Origin: Prevotellaceae bacterium UBA1710
GTDB lineage: Bacteria; Bacteroidota; Bacteroidia; Bacteroidales; Bacteroidaceae
Assembly: GCA_002317355.1 (NCBI GenBank)
Contig: DCJC01000055.1
Span: 58,546-93,386 of the forward strand
DNA: 34,841 nt
Direction: 5' to 3'
Positions within the stretch are counted from its first letter, which is position 1. Each line of letters begins with the position of its first letter. Shown piece by piece: positions 1 to 8,091 of the stretch. Under the pieces are notes generated by a model. That model was not told where the DNA came from, searched no databases, and saw only the letters and a list, made by a program, of their open reading frames with translations. The position numbers were made by a program, and so were the translations under genes.

Positions 1-347
1 CCAAACTTCCCATGCACTCTTTGAGCCATCTCATCATTTGGATGAACCTGAATACTGAGATCCGTCTTGGCATCAATAAACTTAACAAGCAATGGCATCT
101 TATCGCCATACTTCTTAGCAACTCGTTCACCAAGTATCTCATTAGGATATTCAGCAACAGCCTCAATAAGAGTATGACCTGCCATTGAACCATTGGCAAT
201 GATGCTCGGACTAGAATCAACAGCACTCACTTCCCAACTCTCGCCTATTGGATCCGAGGTCTTAGGAAGTCCCTTGTATGGTTGCAAATTATTTCCGCCC
301 CATACAACGACATGCATATTTGGTTTGAACAGAAGTGGATACATCAT
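1..347 (-). CDS. manA: Mannose-6-phosphate isomerase, class I (N-terminal part, cut by window edge)
   Basis: The complement encodes about 115 residues beginning M-M-Y-P-L-L-F-K-P and runs off the left edge. It contains GESWEVS and KFIDAKTDLSIQVHPND, the QVHPND segment that carries zinc-binding Gln and His in type I phosphomannose isomerases. The family interconverts mannose-6-phosphate and fructose-6-phosphate in the cytoplasm, feeding mannose use or GDP-sugar synthesis. Two adjacent ATG codons (347 and 344) could start it and no clear Shine-Dalgarno is seen. It begins 24 nt downstream of the HIT gene stop on the same strand, so the two are probably co-transcribed from the promoter ahead of the HIT gene. 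Family assignment is firm; the catalytic C-terminal part is not visible. Confidence 0.9.
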   Translation of the reverse strand, partial: MMYPLLFKPNMHVVVWGGNNLQPYKGLPKTSDPIGESWEVSAVDSSPSIIANGSMAGHTLIEAVAEYPNEILGERVAKKYGDKMPLLVKFIDAKTDLSIQVHPNDEMAQRVHGKF

Positions 348-371
348 CTATAAGATGTGGTATAAAAGATA

Positions 372-791
372 TTATAAATTAGACTTCACCTTGTCAATAA
401 GTTCCTGATATTCAGCATCAGAAAGATAAACCTTTCCTGGATTCATCTGGAATGTGCCACCATAATCAGGCCCATCAACATACTTTGGTGCGAGATGGAA
501 ATGCAAATGAGACAGTTTGTCGCTATATGCACCATAATTGATTTTCTCAGGATTGAATGCCTTCTGCATGGCACGAGTAGTCTGCACCACATCAGCCATG
601 AAGTCATTACGCTCCTCATCGGTCAATTCATTAAGATCACTAACGTGCTTGTCATAACTAACGAGACAACGACCACGATAAGTTTGTTCCTTAAAAAGGA
701 AAACACGAGACACACGAAGATGAGCTATCTCAATCATCAAGTCTCCGAAATTATTTATGCAATACAAACATTGCTTTGGATCACTCTGCAT
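372..791 (-). CDS. HIT family (histidine triad) nucleotide-binding protein
   Basis: The protein has 139 residues, a normal size for a branched HIT protein. The histidine triad is visible as HLHFHL at residues 95-100 (H95, H97, H99), the nucleotide-phosphate-binding and catalytic motif. HIT proteins of this kind hydrolyse dinucleoside polyphosphates or nucleoside phosphoramidates in the cytoplasm; the actual substrate cannot be read from sequence. An N-terminal CLYC pair resembles the metal-binding cysteines of some HIT proteins. A strong Bacteroidetes-type promoter lies about 40 nt upstream, and the manA fragment follows after 24 nt, suggesting a two-gene operon. The Ap4A-hydrolase assignment is likely but unproven. 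Confidence 0.9.
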   Translation of the reverse strand: MQSDPKQCLYCINNFGDLMIEIAHLRVSRVFLFKEQTYRGRCLVSYDKHVSDLNELTDEERNDFMADVVQTTRAMQKAFNPEKINYGAYSDKLSHLHFHLAPKYVDGPDYGGTFQMNPGKVYLSDAEYQELIDKVKSNL

Positions 792-827
792 TTTAAGTAT
801 GATTTATGGTTTAACGTATTAATGATT

Positions 828-859
828 GCAAAGTTAATACATTTTTTCGTTATTACAAA
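828..859 (-). promoter_or_regulatory. Promoter of HIT-manA, -33/-7 type
   Basis: On the complement, TAACTTTGC (828-836) matches the Bacteroidetes -7 box TAnnTTTGC exactly. A TTTG -33 element lies at 856-859, with 19 nt between. The predicted start of transcription is about 30 nt before the HIT start codon. Confidence 0.8.
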
Positions 860-890
860 ATTATTCGAGAAATATTATCATTCAAATCTA

Positions 891-1015
891 TCTTCCCTTT
901 TGGTTCCTATACGGTTCCCATTTGCCTCCCATTCTCTCCATAATAAAAAATGGGACTTACATGGGAGTCACAACGGACTTACAACGGAGGCATAGCGAAG
1001 GCAGAACGAAGGCAC
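891..1015. repeat. Period-11 tandem repeat, two arms in opposite orientation
   Basis: Six consecutive 11-nt units run from 950 to 1015: ATGGGACTTAC, ATGGGAGTCAC, AACGGACTTAC, AACGGAGGCAT, AGCGAAGGCAG, AACGAAGGCAC. Four units of related sequence on the other strand occupy 891-934 (TCTTCCCTTTT, GGTTCCTATAC, GGTTCCCATTT, GCCTCCCATTC). The region separates the HIT promoter from the rarA stop codon. No coding sense was found in it. Confidence 0.75.
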
Positions 1016-1067
1016 ATATCAGCCATTATTCAAGAATGACTTTGAACAAAGAATTTTTCTTCGCAAA

Positions 1068-2342
1068 TCAATTCTCAAACCTTTTACCCCAGAGTTTCAG
1101 CATTTGCTGATATTGCTTTTCTTCGGAAGGAGTATGCTGAGCATGCCACAAACGCTCATCTTTCAGAGTATCAGGAAGATACTGCTGCGGAGTAAAGTTA
1201 TTTGGATAATCATGAGGATACTTGTACCCATCATGATAGCCAAGATCTGCCATCAATTGTGTTGGTGCATTACGAAGATGCAAAGGAACTGGCTGATTAC
1301 CAGTCTTTTTCACAAGTTGAATAGCATCATTTATGCCACAATATGCAGAATTCGACTTTGGACTTGTAGCCAGATAGACACAAGCCTCGGCAAGTGCTAT
1401 TCTACCTTCTGGCCATCCTATTTTCATTACAGCATCAAAGGCTGCATTAGCCAGAAGAAGTGCATTTGGATTAGCAAGGCCGATGTCTTCTGAAGCTGAA
1501 ATGACAAGACGACGAGCTATAAACTGAGGGTCTTCACCACCCTCTATCATTCTTGCCATCCAATAGAGAGCCGCATCAGGATCTGAACCACGAATACTCT
1601 TGATGAAAGCAGAAATGATGTCATAATGCATTTCGCCTTCTTTGTCGTATGCAAGTGGATTCTGCTGAAGGCGCGATTCTACAAGTTTATCGGTTATTAC
1701 AACCTCTTTTGAACTTTCAGAATCAACAACCAACTGCAATATATTCAGCAACTTACGAGCATCGCCACCAGAATAGCGGAACAAAGCGCCACACTCTTCA
1801 AGCTTGACATCACGCTCACGAAGTTCCACATCTTCGTTCAAGGCGCGAGTTACAAGTTCCATGAGGTCATCTTTCTCCAAAGACTTGAGCACATACAGTT
1901 GACAACGAGACAACAACGGACGAATAACCTCAAACGAAGGATTCTCGGTTGTGGCTCCAATCAAGGTAACAACACCTCGTTCAACAGCACCAAGAAGAGA
2001 ATCTTGCTGAGACTTTGAGAAACGATGTATTTCGTCTATGAAAAGTATCGGACTTGCATTTCCAAAGAATCTGTTATTCTTAGCTTTCTCAATAACATCG
2101 CGAACATCTTTCACACCAGAAGTAACGGCAGAAAGTGTGTAGAACGGAGTATCAAGTTTGTTAGCAATAATTTGCGCCAAAGTAGTCTTTCCCACTCCAG
2201 GAGGTCCCCAGAGTATGAAAGAAGATATGTGGCCGGAATCAATCATCCTGCGAAGAACAGCCCCTTCACCAACGAGATGTTTCTGTCCGATATAGTCATC
2301 AAGCGTGCGAGGTCGCATTCGCTCTGCTAAAGGTTCACTCAT
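1068..2342 (-). CDS. rarA: Replication-associated recombination protein A (RarA/MgsA), AAA+ ATPase
   Basis: The 424-residue protein has the usual length and order of the RarA/MgsA/WRNIP1 family. Walker A GPPGVGKT is at residues 46-53, Walker B FIDEIH at 101-106 and the sensor-1 segment LIGATTENP at about 127-135. The C-terminal half continues through FIKSIRGSDPDAALYWMARM and GYKYPHDYPNNF, both characteristic of the family. RarA is a clamp-loader-like ATPase that acts at stalled replication forks and gaps. The start is the ATG of MSEPLAERMRP, which sits about 30 nt behind a well-formed promoter. The gene appears monocistronic, diverging from the acidic-tail gene. Confidence 0.96.
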   Translation of the reverse strand: MSEPLAERMRPRTLDDYIGQKHLVGEGAVLRRMIDSGHISSFILWGPPGVGKTTLAQIIANKLDTPFYTLSAVTSGVKDVRDVIEKAKNNRFFGNASPILFIDEIHRFSKSQQDSLLGAVERGVVTLIGATTENPSFEVIRPLLSRCQLYVLKSLEKDDLMELVTRALNEDVELRERDVKLEECGALFRYSGGDARKLLNILQLVVDSESSKEVVITDKLVESRLQQNPLAYDKEGEMHYDIISAFIKSIRGSDPDAALYWMARMIEGGEDPQFIARRLVISASEDIGLANPNALLLANAAFDAVMKIGWPEGRIALAEACVYLATSPKSNSAYCGINDAIQLVKKTGNQPVPLHLRNAPTQLMADLGYHDGYKYPHDYPNNFTPQQYLPDTLKDERLWHAQHTPSEEKQYQQMLKLWGKRFEN

Positions 2343-2375
2343 TTATATTATAAGCCTTATTTGGTTATTTCGGAT

Positions 2376-2408
2376 GCAAATTTAAGAAATATATATCAAT
2401 CCAACAAA
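2376..2408 (-). promoter_or_regulatory. Promoter of rarA
   Basis: The complement carries TAAATTTGC at 2376-2384, matching TAnnTTTGC, and TTTG at 2405-2408 with 20 nt between. It lies 34 nt upstream of the rarA ATG and back to back with the promoter of the divergent gene. Confidence 0.8.
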
Positions 2409-2425
2409 AAATAATCGCTAAAAAA

Positions 2426-2458
2426 TTTGTATGTTACCATGATATGTTGTATTTTTGC
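2426..2458 (+). promoter_or_regulatory. Promoter of the acidic-tail gene
   Basis: TTTG at 2426-2429 and TATTTTTGC at 2450-2458, with 20 nt between, match the Bacteroidetes -33/-7 consensus. Because transcription should begin near 2464, the longer reading frame from 2455 is not used and the start is the ATG at 2500. Confidence 0.85.
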
Positions 2459-2499
2459 AGTCGAAAAGAACGATATTTACAAAAACAATTAAATTTAAT

Positions 2500-3303
2500 A
2501 TGGCAACAGACAAGAAGTTAATTACACTCAAGACACTCAACAAGAGTAATGTCTGGGAGCTCCAGGAAAATGACGTCTTCAGAATTTGGAGCGCAGGGGA
2601 AAAAGATGCCGACATGACAGAAAACATCAATCGCTACATCACAATTCTCCGTTCAGCATTCGAGATTGAAGAGGTGAAAGTCGATCGTCCAGAAATCATT
2701 AAGAAATATGAGGCTCGTGGCATGTGCGTTGGACTCCTTCGCGTTGACGAGACAAGCAAGGTTAAGTACGCTATCAAGAAGCGTCCAATCCTTCGCGTCA
2801 CAGACCTCACATACGAAAATATTCGTCACATATCAGCAGCAAAGCTCCTTGAGGTAATCGACCGCAACTTCGGTGGCGGTTGGGATTCTCTCTCACAGAG
2901 CATCAAGGATATCATCGAAAGCGGTTTCGACATCTCTACCACTACCCTTCCTAAGGATCGTCTTCATAAGCCAGGTGGTCTTTATGAAAAGAAGATGGAG
3001 GATGGATTTGACGTTCTCGAGATTCCTAAGGGACTCTGGACAGAGGCTATCTTTGCCAAGGAAAAGCCTGAGATGATCAAGATTAAGATGCGCTTCGATG
3101 ATGAGGATCCAACATTCGATGATGATGATCCAGATAGCGACGAGGATGTAGATATCAAGGACGATTACTACAAGGCTGACGAGGACGATGACGCTTTCGA
3201 TGATGACAAGCTCACAGAAGAGAGTTATCGTACCACTTACGATGAAGATCCTGACGAACTCGGTCTTGAGGCTGCAGAAGTCGGAGATGATGATGACTAC
3301 TAA
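2500..3303 (+). CDS. Unrecognised cytoplasmic protein with long Asp/Glu-rich tail
   Basis: The protein has 267 residues from the ATG of MATDKKLITL. I do not recognise the family. Residues 1 to about 195 look globular and soluble, with no signal peptide or membrane segment. From about residue 197 (MRFDDEDPTFDDDD) to the end the chain is dominated by Asp and Glu, about 70 residues of probable disorder ending in DDDDY. Acidic tails occur on nucleic-acid mimics, chaperone-like proteins and the RNA polymerase delta subunit, but nothing seen here links it to any of these. The upstream promoter is strong, and a terminator follows the stop codon, so it is a stand-alone gene, divergent from rarA and convergent with the DUF4301 gene. 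Confidence 0.85.
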   Translation: MATDKKLITLKTLNKSNVWELQENDVFRIWSAGEKDADMTENINRYITILRSAFEIEEVKVDRPEIIKKYEARGMCVGLLRVDETSKVKYAIKKRPILRVTDLTYENIRHISAAKLLEVIDRNFGGGWDSLSQSIKDIIESGFDISTTTLPKDRLHKPGGLYEKKMEDGFDVLEIPKGLWTEAIFAKEKPEMIKIKMRFDDEDPTFDDDDPDSDEDVDIKDDYYKADEDDDAFDDDKLTEESYRTTYDEDPDELGLEAAEVGDDDDY

Positions 3304-3345
3304 TTTTTAGATTAAAGTAGAAAGATTAAAGAGTAATGTAAATAG

Positions 3346-3377
3346 AACTCGCTTCAGATTGTCTGAGGCGAGTTTTA
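3346..3377 (+). terminator. Rho-independent terminator of the acidic-tail gene
   Basis: A 13-bp stem (AACTCGCTTCAGA pairing with TCTGAGGCGAGTT, one G-U pair) with a 3-nt loop is followed by TTTTA. It lies 43 nt past the stop codon. Confidence 0.85.
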
Positions 3378-3394
3378 TCATCTAAGAATCAAAC

Positions 3395-3429
3395 GAAAAA
3401 GGCTCACCTCAAATACCGAAGTGAGCCTT
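3395..3429 (-). terminator. Terminator of the DUF4301 gene
   Basis: The stem AAGGCTCAC/GTGAGCCTT (9 bp, 13-nt loop) is followed by TTTTT when read on the complement. It serves the gene ending at 3481. Confidence 0.75.
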
Positions 3430-3480
3430 ACTATCTACATTACTCTTTAAACTTTCATCTTTACACTTTCAAAAAAAAGA

Positions 3481-4998
3481 CTACTGATGCTGATCACGAA
3501 GAAGATCATTAACAGTCTTAACAGGATTGAATGTGCCAAGTGGAACCTCAACAAAGATTGTGTTCCAATCGCTCATAGCACCATTCCAAAGACCTGGAAG
3601 TTCGAGAGCCTTAAGTTCCTTACCACTCTTTGACTTGCTTGAGATAAAGCCTGTAGTACGATCTACATAGTCAGGAAGGTTGAAGGCATTACCCTTATAA
3701 TCCTTAACTGCACAAACGAGATCTACAGGATTGAAATGAGTACCTTCTGTAAAGTACTTCATGTAAGTCTCATTATTCTTATCAATCTGAGAAGACTCAA
3801 GAATCTGGAGAGAGTAAGTTCCATCCTGATTATAAGCAAGGAAAGGACCACCACCAGGTTCACCTACATTCTTAACAACACCAGCAACACGCATTGGACG
3901 GTTAAGCTTATTCTTCAAATAGATAACGAGTTCTGCATCCTCAAGTTCCTTGAGATCAGCCTTTACGCAGCACAACTCGTGTTTAACGAAACGAGCGATT
4001 TCAACAAGCTGATCGTGAGAGTAATTTCCTGAATCAAGAAGTTCAAGATACTCAAACGCTTTCTTCTGCAAAGAAACAAGCACACCAGCGATAACCTGCT
4101 TCCACTCAACGGTTTCAGGCTTCAGACGATCAGGAACAACATTATCAATATTCTTCACGAAGATAATATCTGCAGAAATCTCATTGAGATTCTCAATCAA
4201 AGCACCATGGCCACCTGGACGGAACAACAAACTACCATCAGAGTTACGGAATGGTGTGTTGTCAGGATTAGCAGCAACGGTATCTGTACTTGGCTTCTGC
4301 TCTGAGAAAGAAATGTCATACTTGACACCAAACTTCTTCTCGTAACCAGCAGCTTTCTCTGCAACCTTCTGCTTGAAGAAGCCCATATGCTCGTGGGAAA
4401 CGGTAAAATGAACATTTGCCTCACCAGCAGATGCTGCATACAAAGCACCTTCTACAAGATGCTCTTCCATTGGAGTACGAGCTCCATCCTCATACTGATG
4501 GAACAAGAGCATGCCCTTAGGAAGCTGACCATAGTTAAGGCCTTCAGCATCAAGCATTCCCTTAGCTACTGACTTATAGTCACCTTCAGCAATAAGTTCC
4601 TTGACACCCTTACCCTTCTGCTGCTTGAGCAGAGCATCGAGAGCATCATAGAATGCGAACTTCTCAATATTGTCAAAATATTTCTTCTCAAAGTCAGTTG
4701 TAGGCACATCATATTCTGCATCAACAAACGAGAACATATCCTTGAACATACGTGATGCAGCACCAGAAGCAGGCACGAACTTAACGATCTTACGCCCCTC
4801 AGCCTTATAGTCGTTCCAGATCTGAACATACTTTTTCACTTCCTCTTCTGTTGGAGCCACAATACCATTTCCAATGGCTGCTGGACCTTCAAGCTTAAGG
4901 AATGGGAAACCTGTTTTAAACTCGCCAAGCTGTTGCTCGAGCTTCTCTGCAGTGATGCCCTTGGCAGCCAACTGCTGTAAATCTTTTTCTGTCAACAT
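3481..4998 (-). CDS. DUF4301 family protein
   Basis: The protein has 505 residues from the ATG at 4998 (MLTEKDLQQLAAKGITAEK). It matches my recollection of DUF4301, a Bacteroidetes family of about 500 residues with no established function. Recognisable family segments are KFVPASGAASRMFK near residue 80, LLFRPGGHGALIENLNE and GEPGGGPFLAYNQDGT. The glycine-rich segments and the FRPGGHGALI stretch recall nucleotidyltransferase-like sugar-phosphate enzymes, but that is inference only. The reading frame extends 25 codons upstream, but the promoter at 5043-5074 lies inside that extension, so the internal ATG is the start. No signal peptide; probably cytoplasmic and monocistronic. Confidence 0.85.
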   Translation of the reverse strand: MLTEKDLQQLAAKGITAEKLEQQLGEFKTGFPFLKLEGPAAIGNGIVAPTEEEVKKYVQIWNDYKAEGRKIVKFVPASGAASRMFKDMFSFVDAEYDVPTTDFEKKYFDNIEKFAFYDALDALLKQQKGKGVKELIAEGDYKSVAKGMLDAEGLNYGQLPKGMLLFHQYEDGARTPMEEHLVEGALYAASAGEANVHFTVSHEHMGFFKQKVAEKAAGYEKKFGVKYDISFSEQKPSTDTVAANPDNTPFRNSDGSLLFRPGGHGALIENLNEISADIIFVKNIDNVVPDRLKPETVEWKQVIAGVLVSLQKKAFEYLELLDSGNYSHDQLVEIARFVKHELCCVKADLKELEDAELVIYLKNKLNRPMRVAGVVKNVGEPGGGPFLAYNQDGTYSLQILESSQIDKNNETYMKYFTEGTHFNPVDLVCAVKDYKGNAFNLPDYVDRTTGFISSKSKSGKELKALELPGLWNGAMSDWNTIFVEVPLGTFNPVKTVNDLLRDQHQ

Positions 4999-5042
4999 TG
5001 TATTATTTTTTAGGTTTTGCGTTATACAGGATATTATCGCCA

Positions 5043-5074
5043 CAAAGGTAGTGTTTTTATTTGTTTTTTGCAAG
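5043..5074 (-). promoter_or_regulatory. Promoter of the DUF4301 gene
   Basis: On the complement TACCTTTG (5043-5050) fits TAnnTTTG and CTTG (5071-5074) is a 3-of-4 match to the -33 box, with 20 nt between. The predicted 5' UTR is about 40 nt. Confidence 0.65.
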
Positions 5075-5165
5075 ATTATAGACCAACTTTTTTTCTCGTG
5101 TATTAAATAATGTTAATTACATAATAAATCATCAAACGTTTTATTCGACTTTAAATAAAAAAATG

Positions 5166-5173
5166 TAACTTTG
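5166..5173 (+). promoter_or_regulatory. -7 box of the small secreted protein gene
   Basis: TAACTTTG matches TAnnTTTG and lies 28 nt before the ATG at 5201. The -33 element is weak (TTTTA near 5140). Confidence 0.6.
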
Positions 5174-5200
5174 TAAGCAAAATTAATAAGACATAGGCTT

Positions 5201-5509
5201 ATGAACAAAAAGATACTTTCCATAGCATTCATTGCTCTCTCGCTCTTTGGTACCTCACAGGTTCTCAATGCAGCCCCTCTTATGGAGCTTATCGAGGTTG
5301 AGCAGCAAGGCCCACAGATTTCATTTGGAGAGAATGTGCTCCACATCACTGGTGGTGCAGGTTTGGTATTGGAAATCTACAATGTGGCTGGTGTCAAAGT
5401 TTCTACAACAAAAATCGACAGCCAAGAGAAACGTATCGAACTCAATCTCACAAAGGGCTGCTACATCGTAAAGGTTGGCAAGACCGTACGTAAGATTTCA
5501 TTGAAATAA
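5201..5509 (+). CDS. Small secreted protein, DUF3244-like or stand-alone T9SS-type C-terminal domain
   Basis: The product has 102 residues. Residues 1-25 (MNKKILSIAFIALSLFGTSQ... LNAAP) form a clear signal peptide. The remainder is one small beta domain: LEIYNVAGVKVSTTKIDSQ, then IELNLTKGCYIVKVGK. This IYNxxGxKV ... L.KG.YIVKV.GK pattern is that of type A sorting domains of the type IX secretion system, and also of short DUF3244 proteins common in Bacteroides and Prevotella. There is no passenger domain, so if it is a sorting-type fold it stands alone. It has its own promoter and terminator. The role is unknown; secretion to the periplasm or surface is the only safe statement. Confidence 0.75.
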   Translation: MNKKILSIAFIALSLFGTSQVLNAAPLMELIEVEQQGPQISFGENVLHITGGAGLVLEIYNVAGVKVSTTKIDSQEKRIELNLTKGCYIVKVGKTVRKISLK

Positions 5510-5537
5510 CAAGTCCTTAGAGACTAAAAATACATCT

Positions 5538-5581
5538 ATGACCAGTAGCACCTTAATTTGATGCTATCTGGTCATTTTTTT
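5538..5581 (+). terminator. Rho-independent terminator after the small secreted protein gene
   Basis: ATGACCAG-TAGCA pairs with TGCTA-TCTGGTCAT and is followed by seven T. It separates the small gene from the L,D-transpeptidase cluster. Confidence 0.85.
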
Positions 5582-5602
5582 GAGAAATAACATAACTGAA
5601 TT

Positions 5603-7147
5603 GTGAAAGATATACGGAAAGTAAACATAGGAATGTTCTATCTTTGCATCCTGTTCATGATTGTATCGTGCACAAAGGAAAAAGCATTCGAGCATCCGTA
5701 CGCTGGACTTAACGCAGAATACTTTGATTCATACTCTGACAAAAGTATGAAGATCAATTCACAGGAGATTCTTGGCAACATTCTCAAGATAGTAAAAACA
5801 GACTATGATCTCCTAAAAGCTGACAAATACACCCGAGCTCACTATAAAGCATTCTCGGAATCACCTTCAGCTTTCCTCTGGATCAATCGTTATGGTGTTT
5901 CATCAAAAGCAGACACACTCCTTGCATGTATCGACTCCTGCGAGCGTGACGGATTTGAAAAGAAACAGTTTCGTGTAGAGGAAATACGCAGAGACCTGAA
6001 AACAGTTCGTGCGTTATCTTTCGACAAAGAAGGAAACAACAGTACAAGTTGGGTGTTAGCTCGACTGGAATACAACCTAACAAAAGCATTCCTTCGTTAT
6101 GCAGTAGGACAGAGATACGGTTTCCTGAATCCATACGATCTGTTCAACCGTCTTGATGTGAATGACTCTGATTCCGTACGAGTGACCTACCGACAACTCT
6201 TCGACGACTCAGTTCACGTGTCTGGGAAACAAACTTACTATGGCGCAATCAATGCGATAAAACATGATAGCGTAGGAATCTATCTTGCACAGGCGATGAA
6301 ACATTCGCCTATCTACAACAAGATAAAGGATGGACTCAAAGATGATTCTCTCGACCGCCAGAAAGTGCTGATCAATCTCGAGAGGGCACGCTGGAAACCT
6401 AACGATGCTCCTCACCTGAATGACGAATACATCATCGTCAACATCCCAGCATTTCACCTGTGGGGCATGCGCGACAATAAACTTGCCGTTGACATGAAGA
6501 TTGGATGCGGAGCAAGAAAGACAAAGACACCTCTGCTTCATAGCAAGATAAAGCGAATCGACATCAACCCACAATGGACTATCCCATGGAGCATTCGCAA
6601 GAAAGAGATCAATGGACGAGGAGGAGATGCCGCATACTTTGCACGAAACCATTACTTCGCACGCAATAAGAAAACAGGCGAGAAGGTGTCAGGTGCAGCC
6701 ATTACGAATAGTATAATAATGTCATCCGAATGGTCTATAGTACAGGAAAGCGGAGAAGGAAACTCACTCGGACGTATCATCTTCCGATTTGACAACAATT
6801 TCTCCATCTATCTGCATGACACATCATCACGTGGTGTATTCTCAAGGAGTGTCCGTAGTGTATCACACGGTTGTGTAAGAGTTGATAAGCCTTATGAACT
6901 GGCTTGCTTTGCCCTCCGGCAGAATGACACGGAACTCACAGAGAAAATAAAATACTCCATTGAGGCAGACCTTGCGTCACCAACCTTAGACAGGAGAAAG
7001 ATGGTTGGCTCACAAAAAGTAACCCCTCAAATACCAATATTCATCGTCTATTACACATTGTTTCCAGTGCCAGGTGGAAATCTCCAAAACTATCCTGACA
7101 TCTATGAATACGATAGTGTGATAGCTCAAGCCCTCAGAGCAATATAA
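5603..7147 (+). CDS. L,D-transpeptidase (YkuD/YcbB-type) lipoprotein
   Basis: The 514-residue protein carries a C-terminal YkuD domain. From about residue 275 it reads YIIVNIPAFHLWGM, and later IYLHDTSSRGVFSR and SHGCVRVDKP, where C424 in HGCVR is the catalytic cysteine and the His in HDTSS the usual partner. These enzymes form 3-3 cross-links in peptidoglycan or attach proteins to it, in the periplasm. Size and the helical N-terminal part resemble YcbB (LdtD). The start is either GTG 5603 or ATG 5633; both give a signal ending in the lipobox MIVSC, so it is probably a lipoprotein. The stop is 1 nt before the sigma factor ATG, indicating one transcript and likely translational coupling. Confidence 0.9.
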   Translation: MKDIRKVNIGMFYLCILFMIVSCTKEKAFEHPYAGLNAEYFDSYSDKSMKINSQEILGNILKIVKTDYDLLKADKYTRAHYKAFSESPSAFLWINRYGVSSKADTLLACIDSCERDGFEKKQFRVEEIRRDLKTVRALSFDKEGNNSTSWVLARLEYNLTKAFLRYAVGQRYGFLNPYDLFNRLDVNDSDSVRVTYRQLFDDSVHVSGKQTYYGAINAIKHDSVGIYLAQAMKHSPIYNKIKDGLKDDSLDRQKVLINLERARWKPNDAPHLNDEYIIVNIPAFHLWGMRDNKLAVDMKIGCGARKTKTPLLHSKIKRIDINPQWTIPWSIRKKEINGRGGDAAYFARNHYFARNKKTGEKVSGAAITNSIIMSSEWSIVQESGEGNSLGRIIFRFDNNFSIYLHDTSSRGVFSRSVRSVSHGCVRVDKPYELACFALRQNDTELTEKIKYSIEADLASPTLDRRKMVGSQKVTPQIPIFIVYYTLFPVPGGNLQNYPDIYEYDSVIAQALRAI

Positions 7148-7148
7148 T

Positions 7149-7646
7149 ATGACAGAAAAGGAAGCCAAATTCTCCCAGATAGTCAGTCAGTATAGCGAAC
7201 AGCTATACTGGAAGGCTCGTCAGATAGTTGGCCGTCATGAGGACGCAGATGATGTGGTTCAGAATGCTTTCCTCAAGGCATGGACAAGATTTGACGATTT
7301 CCGTGGCGATTCCAATTTCTACACATGGATATATCGAATCACGGTAAATGAAGCTATTGACTTTCTCAGGAGAAAACACGAACAAGTCTCACCTGATGGA
7401 GAAATGCAAGTGGCAGACAAACAGTTTGCCGATGACTATTTCGACGGAAATGATACCCAAAGAATGCTTTACGAGGCAATGGAAACTCTTCCAGAAGCCC
7501 AACGAACAACATTCTCATTACGCTACTTCGATGATATGCCATATTCTGAGATTTCAAAGATATTAGGCACATCAGAAGGCGGTTTAAAAGCTAACTATCA
7601 TCTCGCCGTAAAAAAAATTAAGGATTTTTTTCATCGCAGGAATTAA
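7149..7646 (+). CDS. RNA polymerase ECF-type sigma factor (sigma-70 family)
   Basis: The 165-residue protein has only sigma regions 2 and 4. Region 2 covers about residues 23-75 with DADDVVQNAFLKAWTRF and a -10-recognition helix ending in WIYRITVNEAIDFLRRK. Region 4 covers about residues 110-160 with LPEAQRTTFSLRYFDDM and the helix-turn-helix YSEISKILGTSEGGLKANY. It follows the L,D-transpeptidase by 1 nt and is followed by a single-pass membrane protein and a Spy-like periplasmic protein. This arrangement suggests an envelope-stress regulon in which the sigma factor is held by the downstream membrane protein. That regulatory link is inferred from gene order only. Confidence 0.93.
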   Translation: MTEKEAKFSQIVSQYSEQLYWKARQIVGRHEDADDVVQNAFLKAWTRFDDFRGDSNFYTWIYRITVNEAIDFLRRKHEQVSPDGEMQVADKQFADDYFDGNDTQRMLYEAMETLPEAQRTTFSLRYFDDMPYSEISKILGTSEGGLKANYHLAVKKIKDFFHRRN

Positions 7647-7693
7647 ACCATTGCAACTATCTATCGTCCAAAAAGTATAAAAAGAATCATATT

Positions 7694-8071
7694 ATGAATA
7701 ACGATCTTAACGACATATTCGACAAGAAGCAACTTGAAGGCAATCCTTTCAAGGTGCCTAACGGATATTTTGAGACGCTCAACTCACGAATCATGGACAA
7801 CGTAGCACAATACGAAAAGCTCCATGGCAAGAAAGAGACTATCAAAGCAAAACACATTAGCATGCGTCCATTCCGTTGGGCTGCAGCATGTGCATGTGTA
7901 TTGGTAGTAGCTACCAGCGCCTTCATTTTCTCCAACAAATACAACGAATCACAAGACGTTGTCGCAACTACACAGCAGTATGCTGCTGTAAGCGATGATG
8001 CCTTCAATCAGGCAGCTGACTATACAATGCTCGATAATCACGACATGTATCAGATGCTTGCCGAAGAATAA
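7694..8071 (+). CDS. Single-pass membrane protein, probable anti-sigma-like regulator
   Basis: The protein has 125 residues. The N-terminal 60 residues are cytoplasmic in style and include NPFKVPNGYFETL, a short motif that I associate with proteins encoded next to ECF sigma factors in Bacteroidetes. One membrane segment spans about residues 61-80 (RWAAACACVLVVATSAFIF), leaving about 45 residues outside ending in YTMLDNHDMYQMLAEE. Position straight after a sigma factor gene and this topology suggest an anti-sigma factor, but no zinc-binding ZAS motif (HxxxCxxC) is present, so the role is tentative. The gap from the sigma gene is 47 nt and no promoter was recognised in it. Confidence 0.75.
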   Translation: MNNDLNDIFDKKQLEGNPFKVPNGYFETLNSRIMDNVAQYEKLHGKKETIKAKHISMRPFRWAAACACVLVVATSAFIFSNKYNESQDVVATTQQYAAVSDDAFNQAADYTMLDNHDMYQMLAEE

Positions 8072-8091
8072 GTAAAATAAAATTTCAAACA

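Larger units (their letters stand above)
3305..3474. repeat. Inverted pair of period-7 repeats flanking two terminators
   Basis: At 3305-3343 the plus strand reads in heptads AAAGTAG, AAAGATT, AAAGAGT, AATGTAA. At 3432-3474 the complementary pattern appears, with ACTCTTT, AAACTTT, CATCTTT and ACACTTT. The arms share the word TTAAAGAGTAATGTA in opposite orientation. Both terminators of the convergent genes lie between the arms. Confidence 0.7.

Noticed and set aside
495..995. 166-codon plus-strand frame over the HIT gene and its upstream region
   Set aside because: It is antisense to the HIT gene and then runs through a promoter and a repeat.
2455..2499. Upstream start for the acidic-tail protein
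   Set aside because: It coincides with the -7 box and the predicted transcription start.
5639..5647. TATCTTTGC, a perfect -7 box near the start of the L,D-transpeptidase
   Set aside because: It falls inside the signal-peptide codons and no -33 box or usable downstream start follows; probably coincidence.
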